Part shown: positions 16,367-23,690 of the stretch, piece by piece | How positions within the stretch are numbered: the stretch's first letter is position 1 | Layout: each line of letters begins with the position of its first letter | Source of the DNA: Deltaproteobacteria bacterium | GTDB lineage: Bacteria > Myxococcota_A > Polyangia > Polyangiales > Polyangiaceae | Assembly (NCBI GenBank): GCA_003235365.1 | Contig: QJWJ01000093.1 | Coordinates: 1-35,448, forward strand | DNA length: 35,448 nucleotides | Direction: 5' to 3' | Position numbers and translations under genes: made by a program | The notes under the pieces: generated by a model | What the model saw: only the letters and a program-made list of their open reading frames with translations | Databases searched by the model: none | Told to the model about the DNA's origin: nothing

Positions 16367-16750
16367 TCAGCTCTTCCAGTCGGCGGCGAGGGAGATGTCG
16401 TCGTCGGTACGCAGCCGACCATCTCCGCCGGCCGATCGTACTTGAACCTCGTTGTCTCGGCACATGATGTGGTACCGGCCCCCCCACGGATCGTCGGACG
16501 CGCTCTTTCGCTCGATCACGCGGTCGGCTATCAGCTGGCTGACGCTGGGGCAACCACTGGCGTGTCCGCGCTTCCACTCGGATGCGGCATCCAGCAGCCT
16601 TTCCGCTTGGGAAAGGGCCGTCTTCGAAGCGTGATCCTCGGCCCTCGATCCGAGCCACCAAGAGCCGGTCACCAAGAGAGCCAGCGCGGCTGCGGCACCG
16701 ACCGTCAAGCGGCCACGGGTCAGGACGAAACCATTGCTACGACGTCGCAT
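16367..16750 (-). CDS. GspG-like pseudopilin-domain protein
   Basis: The 127-residue product has a basic N-terminus, one transmembrane helix (VGAAAALALLVTGSWWLGS) and a small C-domain. Its end, SDDPWGGRYHIMCRDNEVQV then SAGGDGRLRTDDDI, matches the GspG core pattern DPWG..Y......G...I.S.G.DG.......DDI, where the acidic loop binds calcium in type II secretion pseudopilins. It lacks the usual prepilin peptidase motif (GFTLxE) before the helix, so it may be a membrane-anchored GspG-domain protein that is not assembled into a pseudopilus. No other secretion genes are nearby. The ATG at 16750 is used; an in-frame TTG at 16762 is the alternative. Confidence 0.75.
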   Translation of the reverse strand: MRRRSNGFVLTRGRLTVGAAAALALLVTGSWWLGSRAEDHASKTALSQAERLLDAASEWKRGHASGCPSVSQLIADRVIERKSASDDPWGGRYHIMCRDNEVQVRSAGGDGRLRTDDDISLAADWKS

Positions 16751-17029
16751 GTCAGAAAGCAAAGCAAGGTCCGTGCCTGACAGGCTCGTCCCCCAGAGGC
16801 GGGTTTTCCCGTTGTCGGGATGGCCGTCTGGGATCGGCGTCGTGTCACAGTGACGCTCGCGCGCGCGTCACGCGCTGCGCGCATGACAGATTGTCAGCCG
16901 GCGACTCGGGCGGGGCAGACGGCAGGTCGGTCGGTCCTGCTCCGACCGTGTGGTTGCGCGTGTGGGCGAGGGGGGACGTCAAACAGCGCTTGGAAAAGCG
17001 GTGCCCCTGTGCTCCCCTTTTCTTCGCTA
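16751..17029. promoter_or_regulatory. Divergent promoter region with TGACA/TGTCA dyads
   Basis: These 279 bp separate the minus-strand pseudopilin/aat unit from the response-regulator gene. They contain GTCAC-A-GTGAC near 16846 and TGACA-GAT-TGTCA at 16882-16894, both perfect dyads sharing TGNCA half-sites, with an alternating GC block (CGCGCGCGCG) between them. They may be binding sites for the regulator encoded just downstream or for another factor; this is inference. Confidence 0.4.
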
Positions 17030-17731
17030 ATGGCGCGCATTCTAGTCGTCGAAGACGAGGCAGATCTTCAGGAAGTGCTCCGCTTCAATCTGCAGCAGGC
17101 GGGGCACGAGGTATTGCAGGCGACGTCTGGCAGTGACGCCATCCTGCTGGCGAAGCGGTACCGACCGGACGTCGTTCTGCTCGATGTCATGCTCCCGGAC
17201 ATCCTCGGAACCGAGGTGTGCCGTACGCTGCGCCAGCATGAAGACACTCGCGCCATTCCGATCGTGATGCTCACGGCCAAGGCAGAGGAGAGCAATCGGG
17301 TCGAGGGCCTGGAGCTGGGCGCCGACGACTACGTGACGAAGCCGTTCAGCGTGCGAGAGCTCATGTTGCGCGTAGGCGCGATACTGCGGCGCACCAACAA
17401 CGAGCAGTCCGCCAAAGATCAGATCACGTTTGGCAGGCTTCGCATCGACGTCCAGGCGCACCGGGTTTGGGTCGATGATGGGTTGGTGGAGCTGTCTTCA
17501 TTGGAGTTCAAGCTGTTGCTCGACCTGTATGAACGCCGCGACCGCGTGCAATCGCGAGGTCGCTTGCTCGATGACGTCTGGGGCATTTCAGCCGACGTGA
17601 CGACGCGCACCGTCGACACTCACGTCAAACGGCTGCGCGAGAAGCTCGGTCCCGCGCGCGTCTACATCGAGACGGTGCGCGGCGTTGGCTACCGCTTCGT
17701 CGGCACCCCCGAGGCTGCTGGAAGCGAGTGA
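17030..17731 (+). CDS. OmpR/PhoB-family response regulator
   Basis: The 233-residue protein has a receiver domain at 1-120 with the acidic pair E8/D9, phospho-acceptor Asp52 (VVLLDVMLPD), Thr82 (VMLTAKAEE) and Lys104 (DDYVTKPFS). It is followed by a winged-helix DNA-binding domain (LSSLEFKLLLDLYERRDRVQ, TRTVDTHVKRLREKLG, IETVRGVGYRF). I placed the start at the ATG of MARILVVEDEADL because the receiver fold begins there. It resembles PhoB, but no phosphate genes and no histidine kinase are in the window, so it is an orphan here. It may control the neighbouring carboxylase gene 172 bp downstream, or distant genes. Confidence 0.94.
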   Translation: MARILVVEDEADLQEVLRFNLQQAGHEVLQATSGSDAILLAKRYRPDVVLLDVMLPDILGTEVCRTLRQHEDTRAIPIVMLTAKAEESNRVEGLELGADDYVTKPFSVRELMLRVGAILRRTNNEQSAKDQITFGRLRIDVQAHRVWVDDGLVELSSLEFKLLLDLYERRDRVQSRGRLLDDVWGISADVTTRTVDTHVKRLREKLGPARVYIETVRGVGYRFVGTPEAAGSE

Positions 17732-17758
17732 CCCCGCGGCAGTGATGGGGCCGTAGCG

Positions 17759-17773
17759 ACTGGTTTGACCAGT
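17759..17773. promoter_or_regulatory. Dyad upstream of carboxylase gene
   Basis: ACTGGT-TTG-ACCAGT is a perfect 6-bp inverted repeat in the 172-bp gap before the carboxylase start. It could be an operator or part of a terminator for the response regulator. Nothing identifies the regulator. Confidence 0.3.
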
Positions 17774-17903
17774 TGAGCCGGGTCTCGGTTCGGGAGCGTT
17801 TGGCTCGGCCGCTCGATCGACACGGCGACGGCAGGGCGCACGAGTGGGTAGCACCGAGCCCGCCCTTCGATGTAGTCCGCGGCATCCAACCACAGGAGTG
17901 CCC

Positions 17904-20900
17904 TTGAGCGAAGTTCAGCCGATCCGTTGCCTGGCCATCGTCAATCGCGGCGAGGCGGCCATGCGTTGCATTCGCGCCGTCAAGTCGTTGCGCGCCCTCG
18001 AGGGGCAAGAGCTGCGCGTCGTGGCTTTGTATACGGCCGCCGATCGAGACGCTCCCTTCGTCCGCCATGCGGATCAAGCCATCGAGCTGCAGATCAAGAC
18101 GACACCCGTCGCCGCCTACCTGGATCACCAAGGGCTGCTCGAGTCCTTGCGGCGCATCGGTGCGGACGCCGTGTGGCCGGGATGGGGGTTCGTCGCCGAA
18201 TCGCCCGAGTTCGTCGACCTGCTGACCAAGAACGGGATTCGCTTCCTCGGGCCGACCGCCGGCACGATGCGCGCGCTCGGAGACAAGATCTCGTCGAAAC
18301 TCCTGGCCGAAGAGGTGGACGTTCCGGTCACCGACTGGAGCGGCGGTGAGGTGAAAGACGTGGCCGATGCGCTTTCCCACGCAGAGCGCATCGGGTTTCC
18401 GATCGTCATCAAGGCTTCGGCCGGTGGTGGGGGACGGGGGATCCGCGTCGTGCGTGAGCCCGACAAGTTCGAAGAGGCCTTCCGCTCGGCCCAGTCGGAG
18501 GCAATCTCGGCATTTGGCGACGGGCGCATGTTCGTCGAAGCGATGGTGCAAGGTGGCCGCCACATCGAGGTGCAGATCATCGCCGACCGGCATGGAACGG
18601 TCCTGGCTCTGGGTTGTCGCGATTGTTCGGTTCAACGTCGTCATCAGAAGGTCATCGAAGAGGCCCCTCCGACGGCTCTGCCGGAATTGATGATACGCGC
18701 TCTGAAGGAGTCGGCGATCGCGTTGGCCAAACAGGTCGATTACGTCGGTGCCGGCACCGTCGAGTTCTTGGTTCAGGAGGCCGACTACTTCTTCTTGGAG
18801 ATGAACCCGCGCTTGCAGGTCGAGCACGGCATCACCGAGGAAATCACCGGTACCGACTTGGTTCAGCTGCAGATCCGCGTCGCACGTGGTGAGCGGCTGC
18901 CGGAGGAGGGTTACCGGGAGCGCGGCCATGCGATTGAAGTGCGTGTGTGCGCCGAAGATCCCGACGCCGGTTTCTTGCCGGCACCGGGGCGTATCGCGCG
19001 ATTTGATCCCGCGCTGGGCCCGCGCTTGCGCATCGACACGGGCGTCGCTTCGGAGTCGACCGTGCCGGCGGCGTTCGACTCCCTCATTGCCAAAGTGATC
19101 GCCAGTGGCGACACGCGCGAAGAGGCCAGGGCGCGTCTCGTGGTGGCGTTGCGCGACTTCGATCTCGTGATCGAAGGCGGAGCCACCAACAAGGGTTACC
19201 TGCTCGAGCTGCTCGACACCGATCCCATCAAGCGCGGCGGAGTCGATACCACGTGGCTCGATCGCTACAACGACGGGCGTGCCCGCTCGCGCGACTTCGC
19301 GGCCGAAGCGCTCCTGCTTTCGGCGGTGCTTTCCTACCGCGCTGCGCGGGGCGCGCTGCGCAACAACTTCTACGTCGACTCGGGCAACATCACCCAAGAC
19401 AACGTCCCGCCGAGTTCGGGGCTCGAATTCGATCTGAACTACCAGGGCAAGTCGTACCGAGTGCACGTGTTCGCCTCGGGGTCGGCCCGTTATCGCGTGC
19501 ACCTCGATGGTAAGGTCGTCGGGGTGCGCCTCGCCGTGTCCGGCGCCAATGCGGCGCGCTTGCTGGTCGGCGGGCAGGATTTGCGGGTTCTGTACGACGT
19601 GACCGACGCCAACATTCGCGTCGAGGTCGAAGGCACCGTCCACCAGTTCGGTCGCCAGACGGCGGGTCAGGTCCGTGCCAATGCGCCATCGATGGTCGTA
19701 GCCTTGAACGTCGAGGTCGGGTCGAAGGTGAAGGCGGGGGACATGCTCGGCCTGCTCGAAGCCATGAAGATGGAAATCGGCTTCGACGCGCCGGTTGGCG
19801 GTACGGTTACGGAAGTCCGCGTCGTCAAAGGGCAGCAAGTAGCGGCAGGTGACGTGATCCTCGTGATCGATCCCGCCAGTGAGGAAGAGGGTGGGGCGAG
19901 CGGCGCGGCAACCGTCGAACTGCCGACGGTCAAGGACCCGCTGGCGCTGCTGTTCGAAGCGGACGGTGACGCCCTGGGCGCGCCGGACTTGGTGTCGGCG
20001 GCAACGGCGAGTGAAGCCGATCGCGCCGACGCGATGGCGGCGATCGGTGAAGAGATCCGCCGGATCGTACTCGGCTTCGACGTCTTTGCTCCGCGTGGCG
20101 AAAAGCTGATTTCGTTGCTCGAAGCGCCAATCCCCGAAGGGCTCCCGTCGGAGTTCCGCGAGCAACTCGCAGGGGTGGGTGACCACCTGTCTGCGTTTGC
20201 AGACATAGACCTTTTGTTCACCCGCTCCACGCGTCGGCGTCTCGGCAGTGGCGAGTTGGACGCGCTATCCAACAACGCGCTGTTCCGTATCTTCGTCCGC
20301 CGCATCCGCACCGGCGGGGCTGGTCTGCCCGAGCGTTTTCTGGAAGTGCTCGAGCAGGCTTTGAGCCACTACGAGCAAGTACAAGGTCTCGACTATTCGG
20401 GAGCTCTGGAGCGCGCGGTGGTTCGTATGTTTGCCTCGCAGCTCGACTCCGGCGTACGCTTGCGGCTCGTGCACGCGATGCTCCGGCGCGTGGCGACTCT
20501 GGCCGTGTCGGGTGTATCCCTGGCGGGGGACGAACGCTTGAGAGACGCACTCGAACGCATCGCAGCCATGCGTGGTCACGTGCCCAACGCGCTCGCCGAC
20601 GCGGCAGTGGAAGCCATCTACTTGGTCCACCAGCGGCCGGTGCTGGAGAGCTACGCGGAGCAGACGACCCAGCAAGTCGAAACCTGGTTGGCTCAAGGCG
20701 GCGCCAACCTGACTTCTTCGCCGGATCTGGACGACTTGGCGCTGGCACCCCCCGGCCGCTTCTCTCAGGTGTTGCAGTGGGTGCACGACGCTGACCAGCG
20801 GCGGCGATCTCTCGCTCTGAGCGCGCTCGTTCGCCGACTCTACGCGCCTCGCCAGGCCGAGACGGTTACGGCAGATGCGGCCAAGATCGAGCACCTCACT

Positions 20901-23459
20901 TTCTCCGGCGGGTTGCGAGTACACGCTGCGCTGTCGAAAGTGGATGAACTCGAAGATCGCTTGGAGTCATTGCGCGTCGCGTGTCGAGACGCCAACGACG
21001 TACTCGAGCTGTTCGTTCCACTCGGTGCCGACGAGTCGCAGCAGTGTTGGGAGCAGGTTTGCGCATTTGCCGATCGCCTGTCCGTGCAACGCCTCACGGT
21101 CACCTTCATCGATCCCCAGCTCGGGCTGACTCACCTGACGCTGAGCAACGGAGCGGGCAAGCTCGCTCCTGTATCCCTTGCGGGTCTGCACCCGGAAACG
21201 GCGGAGCGCCTGGAGTTCCACCGCTATCAGAGCTTCGAACTGGAGCGGTTGGACGCCGAGGAGGGCATCTACTGTTTCCACGGTCGCAGCCGTGATGTTC
21301 CCGACGACGAGCGCATCTTCGTTCTTGCAGAGGTGCGTGGTCGGCCGCGTGATCCTCGCCCGAGGTCGCGTGCATACGTCCCACTGTTCGAGCACACGTT
21401 CCACGCGGCGGCGCGGACTCTGCGTCAGATGATCGGCCTGCGCGACCCTCGTCGCCGGTTGCAGTGGAACCGTATCGTGCTGTTCGTTGCTCACCCAGTG
21501 GTGATCGAACCGGGGCTCGACGAGTGGTTGGCGCAGAAGCTCTACCCGGCGACTCGCCACTTGGGCCTCGAGCGCGTCGGGGTGCGGCTGAAGGTGCTCG
21601 AACAAGAGGGCGACAATCAGCCGCGGGACGTCGAAGTCATCATCTCCGATCCGACGGGCAGTCGCATGGAGGTCAAGTGGCGTGAACCCCACACGGCGCC
21701 GCTGATCCCCGCCGCATTCTACGAGCGCAGCGTCGTGGCCGCTCGCCGTCGCGGTTTGATTTATCCCTACGAGATCATCCGCATGCTCGCCCCCGACCAC
21801 GAAGAGTCGGGCGTCAGTTCGACGCGCGATCTGGGAGCCGAGATCCCGCCGGGCGTTTTCGAGGAGTACGATCTCGACGAAAACTCGCCGACGCCGGTAG
21901 CCAAGAGCGTCGCCGGGCGCACTCCTGGAAAGAACACGAGCGCCATCGTGTTCGGTGTGATTACGACGCCGACCGTCAAGGTCCCCGATGGCATGCAGCG
22001 TGTGCTCGTCCTCAGCGACCCCACCCGTGGCATGGGTGCTCTGGCGTCGCCGGAATGCGACCGCGTCGTTGCGGCGATCGATCTGGCCCAGCGGCTCAGA
22101 CTCCCCGTCGAGTGGCTGCCGGTGTCCAGTGGTGCCCGCATCGCGATGGACAGCGGCACGGAGAACCTCGACGCGACGGCCCGGGTCGTGCGCCGCATCG
22201 TCACGTTCACTCAGGCCGGAGGGGTAATTCACATCATCGTTTCGGGCATCAACGTGGGCGCTCAGAGTTACTGGGACTCGCTCGCGACGATGCTCAATCA
22301 CACTCGCGGTGTGCTGATCATGACCCCGCGTGCTTCGATGGTGTTGACGGGGCGCGCCGCGCTCGCTGCCAGTGGATCTGTCTCCGCCGAAGACGAAGTG
22401 GCGATCGGTGGTTACGAGCGGGTGATGGGCCCCAACGGGCAAGCTCAGTTCTACGCCGAAGATCTGGGTGGCGCTTACAAGATCCTCTATCGTCACTACG
22501 AGTTCACCTACGTCGTTCCCGGCGAGAGCGGCCCACGTCGCGTTCGATCGTCGGATCCCGACGATCGTGACGTGAGCACCTCGCCGTACGAAGTCAGCGC
22601 CGAGTTCGAGCGGGTCGGGGACATCTTCAATCCCGTCACCAACCCCGGGCGCAAGCGGCCGTTTTCGATGCGTGCGCTGATGCGCGGCGTCATGGATGAG
22701 GACAGCGCTTTTCTCGAGCGTTGGCACTCACAGGTCGGTGCCGAGACGGCCATCGTCTGGGATTGCCATCTCGGTGGGATGCCCGTGTGTTTGATGGGCA
22801 TCGAGAGCCAAAACGTTGCTCGGTGGGGCTACCGTCCGCTGGACGGCCCCGCCGACTGGAACGGCGGCACGTTGTTCCCGACGTCATCGAAGAAGCTCGC
22901 CCGTGCGCTGAACGCATGCAGCGGCAACCGCCCCGCGGTGATTCTCGCCAATCTGTCGGGCTTCGATGGCTCGCCCGAGTCGATGCGCAAGCTCCAGCTC
23001 GAATACGGTGCGGAGATCGCGCGCGCCGTCGTGAACTTCCAGGGACCACTCGTGTTCTTGGTCGTGTCTCGCTACCATGGTGGCGCGTACGTGGTCTTCT
23101 CCCGTGAGCTGAACCCGAATCTTCGCGCTTTTGCGGTCGAAGGTTCGTTTGCGTCGGTGATTGGCGGCGGCCCAGCGGCGGCGGTCGTGTTCCCGCGTGA
23201 AGTGGAAGCGCGGGTGAGTAAGGACGAGCGCATCGTCAAACTCCGCAAGCGTCGCGCGGTGACCAATCGCGATCGCGAAGCCGCCGAGAAGCTCCTGGAG
23301 AGCGTTCGCCTGGAGAAGCAAGCGGAGGTCGCGGCCGAGTTCGACAAGATCCACAGTGTCGATCGGGCCAAACAAGTCGGTTCGCTGGAAGGCATCATCT
23401 CTGCGGGGCGCATCCGGTCGTTCCTGATCGAGGCCATTTCTCCGAGCGCCGACAGCTGA
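17904..23459 (+). CDS. Single-chain, eukaryote-like acyl-CoA (acetyl-CoA) carboxylase: BC-BCCP-central-CT
   Basis: The 1851-residue enzyme starts at a TTG with AGGAG 5 nt upstream. The biotin carboxylase domain (about 5-480) has VWPGWGFVAESPEF, the ATP-grasp Lys170 in FPIVIKASAGGGGRGIRVV, and FLEMNPRLQVEHGITEE. The biotin carrier domain has EAMKM with the biotinylated Lys622. A helical region (about 650-950) and a region of about 1050-1260 (LHPETAERLEFHRYQSFELE, RRLQWNRIVLFV) resemble the ACC central domain. The carboxyltransferase (about 1260-1851) has SSGARIAMDSG, ILANLSGFDGSPESM and VIGGGPAAAVVF. This order is that of eukaryotic ACC. The reaction is ATP- and bicarbonate-dependent carboxylation of acetyl-CoA (or propionyl-CoA) for lipid or polyketide supply. 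Substrate choice cannot be read here. Confidence 0.9.
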   Translation: MSEVQPIRCLAIVNRGEAAMRCIRAVKSLRALEGQELRVVALYTAADRDAPFVRHADQAIELQIKTTPVAAYLDHQGLLESLRRIGADAVWPGWGFVAESPEFVDLLTKNGIRFLGPTAGTMRALGDKISSKLLAEEVDVPVTDWSGGEVKDVADALSHAERIGFPIVIKASAGGGGRGIRVVREPDKFEEAFRSAQSEAISAFGDGRMFVEAMVQGGRHIEVQIIADRHGTVLALGCRDCSVQRRHQKVIEEAPPTALPELMIRALKESAIALAKQVDYVGAGTVEFLVQEADYFFLEMNPRLQVEHGITEEITGTDLVQLQIRVARGERLPEEGYRERGHAIEVRVCAEDPDAGFLPAPGRIARFDPALGPRLRIDTGVASESTVPAAFDSLIAKVIASGDTREEARARLVVALRDFDLVIEGGATNKGYLLELLDTDPIKRGGVDTTWLDRYNDGRARSRDFAAEALLLSAVLSYRAARGALRNNFYVDSGNITQDNVPPSSGLEFDLNYQGKSYRVHVFASGSARYRVHLDGKVVGVRLAVSGANAARLLVGGQDLRVLYDVTDANIRVEVEGTVHQFGRQTAGQVRANAPSMVVALNVEVGSKVKAGDMLGLLEAMKMEIGFDAPVGGTVTEVRVVKGQQVAAGDVILVIDPASEEEGGASGAATVELPTVKDPLALLFEADGDALGAPDLVSAATASEADRADAMAAIGEEIRRIVLGFDVFAPRGEKLISLLEAPIPEGLPSEFREQLAGVGDHLSAFADIDLLFTRSTRRRLGSGELDALSNNALFRIFVRRIRTGGAGLPERFLEVLEQALSHYEQVQGLDYSGALERAVVRMFASQLDSGVRLRLVHAMLRRVATLAVSGVSLAGDERLRDALERIAAMRGHVPNALADAAVEAIYLVHQRPVLESYAEQTTQQVETWLAQGGANLTSSPDLDDLALAPPGRFSQVLQWVHDADQRRRSLALSALVRRLYAPRQAETVTADAAKIEHLTFSGGLRVHAALSKVDELEDRLESLRVACRDANDVLELFVPLGADESQQCWEQVCAFADRLSVQRLTVTFIDPQLGLTHLTLSNGAGKLAPVSLAGLHPETAERLEFHRYQSFELERLDAEEGIYCFHGRSRDVPDDERIFVLAEVRGRPRDPRPRSRAYVPLFEHTFHAAARTLRQMIGLRDPRRRLQWNRIVLFVAHPVVIEPGLDEWLAQKLYPATRHLGLERVGVRLKVLEQEGDNQPRDVEVIISDPTGSRMEVKWREPHTAPLIPAAFYERSVVAARRRGLIYPYEIIRMLAPDHEESGVSSTRDLGAEIPPGVFEEYDLDENSPTPVAKSVAGRTPGKNTSAIVFGVITTPTVKVPDGMQRVLVLSDPTRGMGALASPECDRVVAAIDLAQRLRLPVEWLPVSSGARIAMDSGTENLDATARVVRRIVTFTQAGGVIHIIVSGINVGAQSYWDSLATMLNHTRGVLIMTPRASMVLTGRAALAASGSVSAEDEVAIGGYERVMGPNGQAQFYAEDLGGAYKILYRHYEFTYVVPGESGPRRVRSSDPDDRDVSTSPYEVSAEFERVGDIFNPVTNPGRKRPFSMRALMRGVMDEDSAFLERWHSQVGAETAIVWDCHLGGMPVCLMGIESQNVARWGYRPLDGPADWNGGTLFPTSSKKLARALNACSGNRPAVILANLSGFDGSPESMRKLQLEYGAEIARAVVNFQGPLVFLVVSRYHGGAYVVFSRELNPNLRAFAVEGSFASVIGGGPAAAVVFPREVEARVSKDERIVKLRKRRAVTNRDREAAEKLLESVRLEKQAEVAAEFDKIHSVDRAKQVGSLEGIISAGRIRSFLIEAISPSADS

Positions 23460-23472
23460 GAATGGGCAACCG

Positions 23473-23531
23473 GCCGGGCCGAGGGCGCGCTTCGGATGCG
23501 GACGAGGCGCCCTCGGTGTTTGCGGCCCGGC
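23473..23531 (+). terminator. Strong stem-loop after carboxylase gene
   Basis: CCGAGGGCGC (23479-23488) pairs perfectly with GCGCCCTCGG (23507-23516) and is followed by TGTTT. Outer arms GCCGGGCC (23473-23480) and GGCCCGGC (23524-23531) can extend or compete with it. It begins 19 bp after the carboxylase stop, so it is a likely terminator for that 5.6-kb gene. Confidence 0.65.
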
Positions 23532-23564
23532 ACTGCGAGCCGTGCGGATTGGCGCTCGCCTGAG

Positions 23565-23690
23565 ATGAGAGTTCGCGGTTCGCGAACTCTCAGTCGAGAA
23601 TGGAGTCGAGAACACGACTGCACGGGGGGGCGGCTTTCCGGACCCTCACCCAACGGAGGGTCGAGAAACCGCCCGACAATCGTGCTCGTC
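23565..23690 (+). repeat. Dispersed structured repeat, copy B
   Basis: This is the homologue of 12191-12323. Hairpin 1 is a perfect 12-bp stem, TGAGAGTTCGCG (23566-23577) with CGCGAACTCTCA (23581-23592), loop GTT. Hairpin 2 is AGTCG-AGAACA-CGACT (23604-23619). Hairpin 3 is GACCCTC (23641-23647) with GAGGGTC (23656-23662), extended outward by TTT/AAA and GGGCGG/CCGCCC (23628-23633 with 23669-23674). It lies between two convergent genes, and its right end touches the stop codon of the membrane-protein gene. Confidence 0.7.

Noticed and set aside
17625..20186. Very long minus-strand open frame (853 codons) antisense to the carboxylase
   Set aside because: The plus-strand frame encodes unmistakable BC and BCCP domains with a good ribosome binding site. 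The antisense translation is Arg/Asp/His-rich without any family motif. High GC at third positions commonly produces such shadows.
20967..22727. 586-codon minus-strand frame antisense to the central and CT regions of the carboxylase
   Set aside because: Same reason: no motifs, biased composition, and complete overlap with a confident coding region.
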